64,000 bases of DNA from assembly GCA_963682175.1 (NCBI GenBank), contig OY821775.1, forward strand, positions 37,880,053 to 37,944,052. Reading direction: 5' to 3'. A program made the position numbers and the translations under genes. This DNA is from Triglochin maritima (Eukaryota > Streptophyta > Magnoliopsida > Alismatales > Juncaginaceae). Of the stretch, positions 32,924-44,183 are shown in pieces (position 1 is the first letter of the stretch; each line of letters opens with the position of its first letter). The notes under the pieces were generated by a model. The model ran no database searches. It saw only the letters and a list, made by a program, of their open reading frames with translations, and was not told the origin of the DNA.

Positions 32924-33300
32924 ATGGTTTTTTGGCAGGTAGTTGTTTGCTCTTTGGCCGTAATCTATGTTTTGATGATTTAATCAACCTAATCTTAATT
33001 GTAATCAATGTAGAGTAGCCCACATATTGCATAACATATATATTGTATTGTGCTAACCTCTACAGGTGATCAAGACTCAAGGAAGAAAGGAAATCAAGTC
33101 AAGATATGTATTAAAGTAATATTGAAGACATGTAATCTTGTTTTCTTTTAGTCTTAGGAACATTGTGTTATAGAGCATACTAGAGCTAAAATCAACTCAC
33201 ATACACACTAGGTTCCTTATAGAAGTCACACACAAAATTTCACATTCATTGGACTTCAATAGATCACCCAAACTAAAACTGGAAAATACTAAAACAAATC
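32924..33300. other. Unassigned flank of copia H
   Basis: No gene or clear repeat seen. It may continue the LTR-like DNA left of element H. Confidence 0.3.
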
Positions 33301-34206
33301 AGAACTGTCAGAACCTTTTCGGTCAACCGTTTCAAACCTTTCGGTCGACCGTTTGTTCCTTTAAACAGTTAGCATTTTCTACCATCCATTCGGACCGTCT
33401 AGACCTTTTCGGTCGACCGTCCAGACCTTTTCGGTCGACCGTGTAACAACAAATTTCCGACTGTTAGACTTGTCGTATTATACCAACGGTCATATTCGAA
33501 TTATTCACAAATACCCCAAAATACAAATTGCTTATCGGTCGACCGTGGACCTGTTCGGTCGATCGAACTTTTATTGTCTCAATTTTGTACAACTGCCTGG
33601 ACGTTTTCGGTCGACCGAAGACTTTGTATCAGTCGGCCGAACTTGTTCTTTTTCGCCAACCTCGTAGAGTCTGGCAGTTTTCGGTCAACCAAACCTTTCT
33701 CGGTGTTTGACAATTAACTTAAGTGTACCTAAGTCATAGCATGATTCGGTCGAACGTTCCATTATCGGTCGATCGAACCGTGTTCAAAATTGACAAACAG
33801 TCGACCGTTTTGCCCGATTTGGTCGACCGAACTTCGCCTGAATTGGGTCTTGCAGGTTGATGTTTTATGATTCTCAATCAAACCTTACCCAACTTAACCC
33901 CAACGACTATAACACTTTCGAAGCTTATAAATATGTGTTCCTATGACACAATTACAGAACTCTCCTACTACTATTTGTCTTATACATTAGAGAGAAACTC
34001 TCAAGCTCCACATTCCCCAATCCTACACTCTAAGCCTAAATTCCACACCTTTGATCATAGACAATTCATACACAAAGTGTTCTCAAGATTTAGAGAGTGT
34101 TGTCCCACTCAATTGTTGTTCAAGAAGCAAGGATTTTGGTGAAAGCCCGAAGTGTTCCCTCTCGGATTGTGGGAGGAAGAAAGTCAAGCAAGCGAGGGTG
34201 TTCAAC
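33301..34206 (+). repeat. Copia-type LTR fragment with about 14 GGTCGACC sites
   Basis: Between 33310 and 33840 the motif CGGTCGACCG or a one-base variant occurs about 14 times. The part from 33850 matches the G LTR at 11314 in reverse (FGESPKCSLSDC in translation). The right edge at 34206 coincides with the start of the segmental duplication, so the LTR fragment joined the duplicated DNA there. The open frames over it encode only the repeated motif. Confidence 0.6.
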
Positions 34207-35800
34207 AATTGTATCTATTTTCATGTAACCTACAAAATGAAACACTCGACATAGCATTATTCAAATACGAAAGTAAGATAATAGTGAAGGTAAAAATGAT
34301 AAATTATGATACACATTAGCATGCAAGCCGCCCCTTTAACAACACTCTCCCTCCTTTCAATAACTTATTGACTCCACCTTTAAGTCAGACATTGATATCC
34401 CTTTAAAACAATTATGCCCAATGATATAAGATTTTTCTTCAATTAAAAAACATGCTCCTTGTGATTTTGGGGTTTAATCTCTGTGATGCTTTGCGTTTTA
34501 AAGTTTTAAAATTTTCGATGTTTTAGGACGATACATCTACAATGTGTTATAAATATTTTAGCACTAATTTTAGGTATTTACAATATATGCAACATAAATA
34601 TGGTTGAAGTCGTGAAGTATTGAGATAGTTGTGAGTTAAGGGTTAGCTTCTCCTAAACACACATAATGATGTATCACGAGAAACAATATCAGATCAGAGT
34701 TCTTTGTACCACATCATAGTAAGGTTTAATTTCTCGCAATTAACAATGAGTACTAGAAGTTCTGGTCTTTAGGGAAATTAAGTTCAATAAATTTATTGTT
34801 CGTACACAATTCTTTTCTGAAGCCAAGTTTGTTTAAACATCGTTGGTCAAAATTAGATGAAAATTATTGTCATGAGAATAAAATTGTCTGAAACTTGCAA
34901 CTATACGTTTTGAACTTGTATAATTTCTCTTTTCTGATAGTAATTAGGTGCTTAATATTAATAACAACTTCGCTGCGAACCACAGCTAAGTTTCAAAACA
35001 TAAAACCATAAAGCTGTTGCCTGTTGGACCAGTTATGGGTTAACATGCCTGGTGGACATACTAGTCCAAAGAAAAGTTTTAAAGTGTACAAGCATATTAG
35101 TAAAAAATGACGACATTTTCATTCCTTGTATAAGTTGCATTGTCTTGTTTTCGTCCCGTCTGTTCTCATGTTAAGTAGGTCTTTTACCATTATATAATTT
35201 GAGGATGAATATGCAATTGATAAAGTAGTTATTCTTCTATAGTATGTTCGGACGCCATAACTAAAGCTTTTACCATTTAAACAAGCTAACTTAATGAACA
35301 AAGTAAGACACGTAACTTCCGACATATACATGTGTGAAGGATACACATGAACGTGTTGATGACTAAGATGACGGACGGCACTACGTACAGGGGGATCCCT
35401 TGGATTTTGGGATTTCCTTTCGCTTATAAACACATGGGTATACGGTATACCCACTTGTAGGTTAAATATCCAACCAAGCCACTCAATATCTTAAATAAAT
35501 ATATTAATCCATTCCGAAACCTTATTTATCTAACTATTTCCCAAGCTAACCAAGACCTCTACACCCAATTGGTCCATAAGACAAAAAGAATTAAACCCTC
35601 GACCAACACTCCAATCCGAGCTAGCACATTTTCTCCTCCTCTCAACCCCCATCAAAAGGAAAATTTCCACACCCTTTATTGCAGCCATGCAATAAGTGTT
35701 TAACTCTTGGTATTGTTCCTCGAGGTCTAGCTCTACTAGTGTTGGGGTATGGTTTTATACCTTATGAGCACGGTTGACCCTGGGAAAAGGTTTAACAATT

Positions 35801-36279
35801 GTTAGGAGCGTAAACCTTAGTACAAATGTTGTTGGATTACTTCCATTTTAAATAATTCTGATCATGAAAAAAACATTTCTTGATGTATTTCTACTAACCA
35901 TCCTTCGTTTAATCATTTCGTATAAGTCAGTAAACTGTAAATATAGCACCTATTATTGTACTGTGTTATAGAGTTGGACCTTGAATTGAGTACAACTGTA
36001 GAATTCGGGCCTAGATCTGAACTAACTATACGTAGCAGACAGTCCGCTACAGGCCTTTTATTCAAGCTTACGAGAATTATTCCTTTCAATTTCTCTGACC
36101 TTACTTTGAATTCCTTTAATCCGGAAACAACATTTTCATTGTTGCAGGAATGAAACTTCATCCACATGCATTCAATTTCTGTTAAGCTCATCATGTGTCT
36201 TTGTGGCCTATATTTTTGTTTCAAAAGGATTTTAGAGTAAACAACAAAATAACTACAAAGTTAAGCATCGTCATGTGTT
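35801..36279. other. Near-identical 479-bp block shared by both duplication copies
   Basis: Only one base differs from 62090-62567 (36193 A against 62481 G), whereas the flanks differ every 15-50 bp. Open frames exist on both strands: 103 codons minus, with KGIILVSLNKRPVADCLLRI, and 65 codons plus, ending at a TTTCATTGTTGCAG that resembles a splice acceptor. I recognise neither product. Confidence 0.5.
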
Positions 36280-36436
36280 CCGCTTCAGGATTCTAAAGAA
36301 CATGGATTTTGTATAAACGCCTCGTGTGGCATGGATTTTGTATGATGTTTTGTAGTATGTAAGTTTTTCAGTTATGGTTTTGCATTTTACCTCCTAAATG
36401 TCATTTTGCAATCATAACCCATACATAATCCTTTAT

Positions 36437-36604
36437 TATCTCTTACCAAACCTGCAACCTTGGCTTGCTTGCCTTGCATACTGAATTCCGTTGGTTCTTG
36501 GTTTTTGTACGGGTGTCTTTCCCGAGGACCGATGCGAGTTGTGTGTTTTCCAACATTAGTCCCCCCCAAGAGCAAAGCGACCTTTCCGTTGTTGTTAGGG
36601 TCGA
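36437..36604 (-). pseudogene. Exon-like fragment, unrecognised
   Basis: On the minus strand an acceptor-like TTAGTTTAG is followed by VIDPNNNGKVALLLGGTNVG, KHTTRIGPRERHPYKNQE and ending QAKVAGL. A donor-like GGTAAGAG comes next. Copy 2 (62850-63045) keeps the reading but the donor is GAAAAGAG. The segment G-K-V-x-L-L-x-G-G-T-N-x-G-K with R-E-R-H faintly recalls a KOW-type ribosomal S4e segment. This is too weak to name it. No neighbouring exon is identified. Confidence 0.35.
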
Positions 36605-36823
36605 TGACACCTAAACTAATATTAAATTTAAACAAAGGTAGCGGAAAACAAACAAAATAAGAGAACAACAAACCATACCTTCAAGTCTACAACTACTCAT
36701 CTTGCGTTCCTCGTTGGTCTCATATTGACAGCACTGAATGTTACAAGATTGAAGATTAAATTCTTCATTAGTTCGACATGTTGCACCAAAATCTAAGTGA
36801 CTGACAGATAGAGTTACAAACAG

Positions 36824-37588
36824 TAGGGATATAGGTATATCCATATCCATTTTTGTTATTCGGATACATATACAGATATGAATCATTATGATATCCATAT
36901 CCTCGAAAAACAGATACGGTCACAGTCTGGATACAGAACACTCGGAAACAGACGAATAGGAATACAAATCAGATATAAAAAATAAATATCCATATCTATG
37001 TAAATATAGCAAAATATATTAAAAAATTAGATAAGTGTCATATATGTTATAACTAAATGCTTTAATAATAACTGGAGTTAATAATTAATGGAGAAATTCA
37101 CGGAAAATTCGTTTGAAGGGGTTTTAGGTTGAAGTTACGCACAATGACTAACAATAAGAATGTTACATTTTATGCTTAAAACTAGCTTTTGAAATATTTT
37201 AGCTTTTAAAGTTTGTATAATTTACATGGTAGAGAGAAAAACTATCTAAGACTTGAGGAAATGAAAGACTACAAGGTAGTTTTAGATATTTTTTATCTAT
37301 GATCTTATGAAGTCAAACATACTGACATAATATATTATGAGTAACTATTAGATATAAGAAATAAAAAAATGGTGTACTTAGGTTTATCGCAAATATATAT
37401 TGTAGTTTTTTAACCACGTGGATATCCATATCCGTAAAAAAAGGATAAATCAGTATCCGTATCAGTTATTTTTTGAACTTGATATATGTATCCATATCCG
37501 AAAAATTGAAAAACCAATTATCGTATCCACCATATATGAATACAAATATATATTTAGTATGTATAAACCATATCCATCTGCACCTCTA
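36824..37588. mobile_element. hAT-like non-autonomous element, copy 1
   Basis: The left end is TAGGGATATAGGTATATCCA and the complement of the right end is TAGAGGTGCAGATGGATATG. Flanks ACAAACAG and TCACACAG may be a degenerate 8-bp TSD. Both ends carry repeated ATATCCATATCC-type text. No transposase. Other copies lie at 40196-40524 and from 63252. Confidence 0.7.
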
Positions 37589-38159
37589 CTCACACAGGAA
37601 TGGAGCTAGATAAGCCAATTGTTTATTTTTTTTCCAATTGCTCAACTCTTTTTGGCGTGGTTTGTATTTGAATCATGAGAAATCCTACTTCATTAGGAAC
37701 TCTTAATTTCGTTTATCTACGTGTCATGTTCCAACAAGGAGCTGTGCGAGGTGGGCCAGGTGGCCCGTGGCCGTGTGACCTCTTTAGATTTTGGAATTTG
37801 TTAGGTTTGTATAGGCCCTAGTAGTGGGAGATCTAAGTTATTTCAGTTAATGTTATGCGTATTCCAAATAAGCTCTATTTGCTGAATACGTTGCAATTAT
37901 ATATTAAAACTCATACCAATTCATAGAATAATGAGAATTTGTATAAAAATGAGAAAATATTTTATTTATCTATTACCATTTTTTGCTTATCAAGACGATA
38001 TTAACATCACCTTTTGCAGCCGTTGGAGCAATCATGCCATTATCAGCTATGAATTTGGTCAAAACTCAACCTCGTAATCGAAAGGTAGATGAACTACAGA
38101 TGATAACGTTTTCAGTCAGAAATATCTATTTAAGGATATTTTAGAAAGATTTAAAAAAA
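37589..38159. other. Flank preserved also at 40525-40706 and 48358-48728
   Basis: Unique-looking AT-rich DNA. The same sequence, split by two insertions, follows the second hAT copy. It therefore acts as an empty-site reference for the hAT MITE 40715-41064, element C and MULE-1. Confidence 0.75.
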
Positions 38160-38394
38160 CTGAACTGTTATTCATCGCCGTAAAACAACTTAAATCGTCC
38201 GTACAAATTACCATTTTACCCTTCTACCATTTCTACTTATATGACTCTTCATTTCACTCTCCTAACACCACTCTCTCTTCATATTACTCTTATATTCACC
38301 AGAAAAATGTCTCGGAGGTTAGGAAAAGAACTAACGGACGCCCCAGATTTCTCAAATCTGGTAAATTGTCTTGTATAGTTTTTTAAATATTTTG

Positions 38395-38516
38395 GGTCGG
38401 GCGTCCGCGGGGGACGCCCACCCAACGGTCAGGCGGCCGCCGGAGCCGCCTCCCCATTGGGTCGGGCGTCTCCCGCAGATGCCTCCCCTTTCGGTCGGGC
38501 GTCTCTGGTAGACGCA
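38395..38516. repeat. Subterminal palindromes of MULE-1
   Basis: GC-rich inverted repeats of the type GGGCGTCC...GGACGCCC, GGCGGC..GCCGCC and GGGCGTCTC...AGACGC, three in 120 bp. Related to 50123-50215 in MULE-2. Confidence 0.65.
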
Positions 38517-38536
38517 CCAATTTTTTATATTTAAAT

Positions 38537-38773
38537 TGATTATAAATTGTGATAATTGCAAAATAAATTGAATATTATGTTGATAATTAATTAAATTAGT
38601 TTAGTAAATCCTTTATTGATTATAAATTGTGATAATTACTAAATAAATTGACTATTAAGTTAATAATTAGTTTAATTATTTTAGTAAGGAATTATTGATT
38701 ATAAATTGTGATAATTGCTAAATAAATTGATTATTAAGTTAATAATTAGTCTAATTATTTTAGTGAATTCATT
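38537..38773. repeat. 79-bp AT-rich tandem repeat (3 copies)
   Basis: TTGATTATAAATTGTGATAA begins near 38537, 38616 and 38695, giving a 79-bp period. Confidence 0.85.
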
Positions 38774-38814
38774 AACAAAATTTTATTTTTAAAATTGAAT
38801 TAATATTCATCTGG

Positions 38815-39010
38815 TTACCGTGGAGGAAAAGGGAAATCAATTCCCATACGCGTGGTACATAATATAGTAGATGAGTCAGATCCTCGTCATCCACGTAGAC
38901 GGGGTATTTCTGCTTCAGTAAGGAGAGAGAGATCTTTTACGTCGTCGTCAGACACCTGAGGATTCTTTCGACGACAAGGATAATTCAGATGAGTTGAGGA
39001 GTCATACCAG
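38815..39010 (+). pseudogene. Remnant of plant-mobile-domain gene 5' region (MULE-1)
   Basis: Aligns with 50655-50870 of MULE-2 (GGTTACCGTGGAG, then TCATCCACG and GTCAGACACCTGAGGATTC). It is the acidic N-terminal part of the gene; the PMD itself is deleted. Confidence 0.55.
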
Positions 39011-39029
39011 ATCATGTGCCCGTGTTCAC

Positions 39030-40193
39030 GGACGATCGAGACGAATTGGAAGACCGACCACGACCCCTGCTCCCACTACTGGCAGACCGACCACGACCTC
39101 GCTCAGCATACTCGAAGACACTCGGGTCCCGACGTGTCAACTTTTCCATTGGTCAACCTCGTACCTTAGTATTTTGTGTGGGTTCTTGATAGTTCGACTG
39201 CTCCGGGTGTAACTGTGTGTATAAAATACGAGAGGCACTACGAATTACTACAAGGTCGCTCCCCGAAATCTCATCAACAAGCTTCCAAAAATGCTAGACG
39301 TCTTGTGCTGACTAATCCACAAACTTTGACATCTGAACGCCTTCTACAATGACAAGTGTTTTCCAGAATGGATGAATATGCTCTAAATAAATTCCTTTAC
39401 CTGACTCAATACAACCGTGCATGGTACATGCACAAGGAATCTCATGTGATGTCAGAAAAGCGCACCCACAACGATATTCAACTTGATTGCTTAAGTCCTG
39501 CATTCTCTTCGACTCCTGAGTCAATAATGACAAGCAGTGATGCGAAACTCGACCATTTATATGATGATACAAATTACCTATATAGTTTGTCAAATTTCGA
39601 CGTCTCGAATCTTCAAGAAAGTTACGAATATTCGTCAGCTGCATTTCAATAGCCGAGTTCACATGGTCGAAAAGAGTGTCCAGAGCTGCAGTCGATGTAG
39701 TAATTCACTCTTTCGGAGCCGAATGAACACTTTCCACCCTACAATTCGTAGTGTTGGCAGAATGAAGGACTTTATTCGTCCAATTCAACACAAACTTTTC
39801 TTTATGCACTAACCACGTGTCTTCCATATACTTCTTGAGCACTGGTCAGGACTGGAAATAATCTTTCAGCTTACGGATTACTCTATCATAATCCGTCTGT
39901 GAATCAAAAATCATGACTCTCCTTCACTTTCCACCCCTAAAACTCTCTGCAAACTGCTTGTTCTTCCCGAATACGTGGTATGCGTAGTTGTGATCGTGTT
40001 TGTTGATATGTCAGGTGCAGAGTAAATGAGCAGACTTAGGAAAAACCTCTGCCATTGGTCGCATCAAACCCTAACTCCTGGTCCGTTATAATTGCAGTCG
40101 GGCTAACAATATCCAATAACAGATCTCACAACCTCTCCAACACCCACCGGTAACTAGACTCGGTCTCATCCTTCAAAATCACATAGCCGATGA
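39030..40193 (-). pseudogene. MULE transposase C-terminal part with SWIM finger (MULE-1)
   Basis: Minus text starts inside the transposase (ILKDETESSYRWVLERL, SPTAIITDQELG with the second catalytic Asp). After several stops it reaches QVEYRCGCAFLTSHEIPCAC followed by TMH and CIESGKGIYLEHIHPFWKTL. C-x-C...C-x-C/H is the SWIM zinc finger of Mutator-type transposases and FAR1-related proteins. It ends in an Arg/Gly/Ser-rich tail. The longest open piece is 39312-39662. Frameshifts and stops abound; dead. Closely related to 54200-55995. Confidence 0.8.
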
Positions 40194-40195
40194 GA

Positions 40196-40524
40196 AAATG
40201 AAAGACTACATCGTAGTTTTAGTAATTTTTTATCTATGATCTTATGAAGTCAAACATACTGACATAATATATTATGAGTAACTATTAGCTATAAGATATA
40301 AAAAAATGGTGCAATTAGGTTTATTGCAAATATATATTGTACTTTGTTAACCACGTGGATATCCATATCCGTGAAAAAAGATAAATCAGTATCCGTATCT
40401 GTTATTTTTTGAACTTGATATATGTGTCCGTATCCGAAAAATTGAAAAACCAATTATCGTATCCACCATATATGAATACAAATATATATTTAGTATGTAT
40501 AAACCATATCCATCTCCACCTCTA
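40196..40524. mobile_element. hAT-like element, copy 2, truncated
   Basis: Matches 37260-37588 (from AAATGAAAGACTAC to CACCTCTA). The left part is missing; it is joined to the broken MULE-1. Confidence 0.8.
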
Positions 40525-40714
40525 CTCACACAGGAATGGAGCTAGATAAGCCAATTGTTTATTTTTTTTTCCAATTGGTCAACTCTTTTTTGCGTGGTTT
40601 GTATTTGAATCATGAGAAATCCTACTTCATTAGGATCTCTTAATTTCGTTTATCTATGTGTCATGTTCCAACAAGGAGCGGTACGAGGTGGGCCAGGTGG
40701 CCTGTGGCCTTGAC

Positions 40715-41064
40715 TAGGGGAGAGCATATTCCCGGTTGACCCGGTCAACCAGACCGGACCGGTCGGTCTGGGTTTGGTCTGGAAAATTTTGGAAAAATCC
40801 GGTCTGATCCGGGTTTCGGTCTGGCAAATTTTAAAATTTTGGGTTCGGTCCGGTCTCGTCCAGTCCGGACCAACTATTTTTTTTTAATTTAAAAAAATCG
40901 GTTTTTGACCGTACGGGACCGATTCGGTCCGATCTTCGGTCCCCGGGCATCCGGTCCAGTCCGGTCTACAGTCCGGACCTTGGATAAAAATCTGGTCCGG
41001 TCCGGTCTTCTGTTCAGACCCTGGATAAAAATCCGGTCCGGTCCGGACCGGATGCACAGCCCTA
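40715..41064. mobile_element. hAT-like MITE rich in CCGGTCCGGT
   Basis: Left end TAGGGGAGAGCATATTCCC; complement of the right end TAGGGCTGTGCATCCGGTCC. Flanks GCCTTGAC (40707-40714) and TCCGTGAC (41065-41072) match at 6 of 8 bases. Internal text is repeats of GGTCCGGT/ACCGGACC. It is absent from the paralog near 37762. Confidence 0.75.
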
Positions 41065-41072
41065 TCCGTGAC

Positions 41073-42607
41073 TGATTGATCGTTTTATATTAACCGCAAG
41101 TGCACGACCGCGTTGAAGCGGTGGCAAATACGGGTCATCCACTGGGAGGTGTGTCGACGCTTGGTTTGTGCAAAGGCAAGTGGTAAAGAAAGGAGAGAAA
41201 GGTTGGTTACACTAAACTACACTAAGATGCAAAAAGGAAAAGAAAGATAAGCAATAAAAGATAAACCCCATAGGGGGTAGAGAAATAATGTGAATATGAA
41301 GATGTGTGTGTGTGTTCAATTAACCTCCTCACAACATGTAGTGCATGAAATCATAAAACTACATCCAACTTTGTCTCCACATGAATTAAGATAGGACTAC
41401 ATCATTAAAATATACAAGACAAAAATTGGAATGAAGCTAAATGAATTCATGTATAAAGACTAGACCCTACTATACCTCCACATGAATTAAGATAAGACTA
41501 CATCATTAAAACGTACAAGACAATAACTAAGGTAAAGGCAACAAGAGTACATACACTACAAATTGTGTTTCCAATATTAATTCCATCAATATCCTAACCT
41601 TATCATTCCCCATAAAATAGGTCCACTAATCAAAGCATAAGCTAAGTTTCATTTAAGAGCATTAACATATCAAAGATAAGAGTGAAAACTCATTAGATGG
41701 TTATGGAAATCATATAAAGCTCAAGGGATTAAGATAACACACACTTAATACACTACATGATCATATCACATATTTCTCCACCCCCCAAATGGGGATGAAA
41801 CTACTCACACATATTTAAACTAACTACTCTAACAAAATGAAGCATTATACTGAAATGAAATTACCCTAAGAAAGCAAGAAATATTAAAGAAGCTTAAAAG
41901 GAAATGAAAGACTAAACAAGCATGCACAAATTAAAATACAAGATTAAAAGAAACTAGAAGAATTATTTTATTAACAAATGACTCACATTGCAGGTAGCAT
42001 TCTTCTCCACCTTGAGTTTTTGCTTCAAGGCTCACTCCTTAGTAGAGAGAATGCCACCAAGCAATGGGTAATTACAATGGAAGGTGAAGAGTTCTATTTA
42101 TAGGCATGAAAAAAATTAATCCGGGACAATCCTCCGATGTGGGACTAAACCAATACCAAAAATAGCCTAAACAAACATTAATACAAGTCCAGGAGAAATC
42201 TTAACGGATCTGGGATGATCCAGACCGCCAATTGGCGGTCTATAAGGCCCAGATCCGTCTGCTTTTTGTGTTGGGTTTTGCTTGAAGTATTTCTTGGTCT
42301 TGGATGCATCTACTTGGTTTATTGGAGCTCCGACCCGAATCAAATTGCCAAAATAGTCCCCATGATGGTGTGGAGTTTCTTGTTTTGCTCTTAGGTCCTT
42401 CGGTCTTACGATCAGGTCCTTCTCCATAGCATCTTAGTCCCCAGGTCTCACAATTAAGTCCGTTTTCCTGTTTTGGGTCCTTTCATGGCTCTTCTCTTCA
42501 AACCTCTTTATTCCTGAAAACTAAACATAAAACTCGTCATGTAGCATTGTTTAGGTGTAAGATAATGGATATAAGATACAAATATAAGCATGAAATGATG
42601 TCAATCA
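41073..42607 (-). repeat. 3' LTR of element C
   Basis: 1535 bp, nearly identical to 46821-48357. Contains the TATA box near 42092 and the palindrome at 42222-42241. Confidence 0.92.
42222..42241. promoter_or_regulatory. Palindrome AGACCGCCAATTGGCGGTCT, C 3' LTR
   Basis: Perfect 20-bp palindrome about 125 bp upstream of the TATA box in sense. Confidence 0.75.
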
Positions 42608-44183
42608 AATACCCCCACACCTAAGTTTTTGCAAGTCCCAAGCAAAACAAGTTAAGAGAAAAGCAAACGAGAAACAAGAAATCCTAACTCACTTTCATAG
42701 GAATCACGGTTGCACTTAGCACGTGCAACAAGCCGTTAAACCTCCTTGTCGCCAAGGAGGAGGAGTGATGTTTCCTGAGGGTTTTCAGCGGATATACCCA
42801 CAAAATCGGAACAAGATGCATTAATCAATCTAGCTACACGACTCGTTGGACTTATTTTGTCGATCATGGGACGATGTAATACTACGGGTCGACTCTATAT
42901 ATGTAATCGGTCCACACACCTAGCCTAATGAGTTATTCGTGAGAGTTAGTTAAGGGCTTAAGTGAAAGATATGGGCAACCTTAACTTCTGAATGTGATAC
43001 AATGTGTAAAGTCTATTTTGGTTCTTATATGACTCTTTTTCTTTCTGTGGAGCAGTTTATTGGTTGGTGTATGATTCTCCCAGGGTCAGGTTTCGTGCAT
43101 CATTGCCTATGAGGACTTACACTATCACGTACACCTTCCCCCAAATCTCCACATAGGGTGATCCCTACCACCCGTGTAACGGGAGTTTGGTCGGTGCATC
43201 CCAAGTCAGATGACTCAAGAGCACCAAGCACAAAGTCCCCTCAGACCTACTTTCCCAAGTGATAGTAGCCGTGCGAAAAGAGAGAACACCACTTATTTAT
43301 TTATCTACATGGGAACCAAAACCCCTACACTTAAGTTTCACAAAAAGAGATTAAGGGCCCTTGACTACGACCAACTTCCTTATACTAACAGACACGAATT
43401 ATTTGAGTCACAAGGTTCAGGGTGGACTTCTTTAAATGTTTGAGTGTTGAAACCCTATGATTACACGTCCCCCGAGGGAAAACCGGGGTGCATCCTAACG
43501 ACTCGATAAGACCTAAAGCCAGTAAACTAGATATCCTAATGCATCAAGTTCAAGACAATTTTGGGAGCATTCTTTTTACTTTGCCTCTCAACGGTTTTGC
43601 ACATGCTAAACACACGCAAAACCTACAAAAAACATTTTCTTTCGCAAACACATGAAGATTTTGAAAGAAATGTGAAAAAATTTAAAGCACTAGGCAAGCA
43701 AAAGAAGACAAGTCACCCAAGGATCATGACAAGCAGATATATCGATATTAAATGCAGCACACTATCATGACCCTATCAGTACACACAAAAGAAAACAAAA
43801 TCAAAGGAAAAATACTCGACTATGTACACACGTAAAGCACCCCCCACACCTACTTCATGCATTGTCCTCAATGAATGCGAGCAAGATACTACATGGATTT
43901 ATGCATGAAAAAGAATAGATCTCACCAACATGAAGTACAAAGGGAAGTTCACGGTCATGTTGATGGACACAAACCCGAATTCCCTCAAAACTTGTGAGAT
44001 GCAAAGGAAAGGATACAAATACGTGAAAGAAATGGAGCCCAAATACACAAGGGTTAGGGCTCACAACAATCGATGCTCACTGAAGGAGTCTTTTATTGTA
44101 CTTTTTTTGTATATAACTATGTACAAACATAAGTTCCCATCTTCATTTGTCAAAAGACATCAAATGGGAACCTCAAGAGTGGG
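42608..44183 (-). other. 3' noncoding region of element C with polypurine tract
   Basis: GTGTGGGGGTATT in sense touches the LTR. The rest aligns almost throughout with 4640-6277 of A. Small open frames (for example 43210-43443) are not kept in A or B. I see no env-like protein. Confidence 0.7.

Larger units (their letters stand above)
34207..36823. other. Segmental duplication, copy 1
   Basis: The sequence recurs at 59978-63251 in the same order and orientation with scattered substitutions and a few indels. A roughly 545-bp block at 61002-61547 and a roughly 150-bp block at 62597-62745 are present only in copy 2. No complete gene is recognised. It contains a 479-bp near-identical block (35801-36279) and an exon-like stretch (36437-36604). 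Confidence 0.85.
38160..40193. mobile_element. MULE-1: internally deleted Mutator-like element, right end lost
   Basis: The left terminus (CTGAACTGTTATTCATCGCC, then TAAAACAACTTAAATCG and AAATTACCATTTTACC) matches both TIRs of MULE-2. Inside are subterminal palindromes, AT-rich tandem repeats, the start of the plant-mobile-domain gene region and, after a deletion at about 39004 (matching 50867 and 54042 of MULE-2), the decayed transposase. The sequence ends abruptly at 40193, where the truncated hAT copy starts. The paralog at 48728 lacks the insertion. Confidence 0.8.

Noticed and set aside
28983..32928. GTTTT as TSD of copia H
   Set aside because: The right flank reads ATGGTTTTTT, so GTTTT is 3 nt away from the LTR end; not a true duplication on the present boundaries.
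33249..33710. Three plus-strand frames with FGRP and RST repeats
   Set aside because: Translation of the repeated GGTCGACC motif; not conserved as protein.
36437..36604. Naming the exon-like fragment as ribosomal protein S4
   Set aside because: Only a GG-x-N-x-G-K and R-E-R-H resemblance; the rest does not align, so no name is given.
43210..43443. Small plus frame in the 3' region of C (77 codons)
   Set aside because: Antisense to the element and interrupted in A and B.
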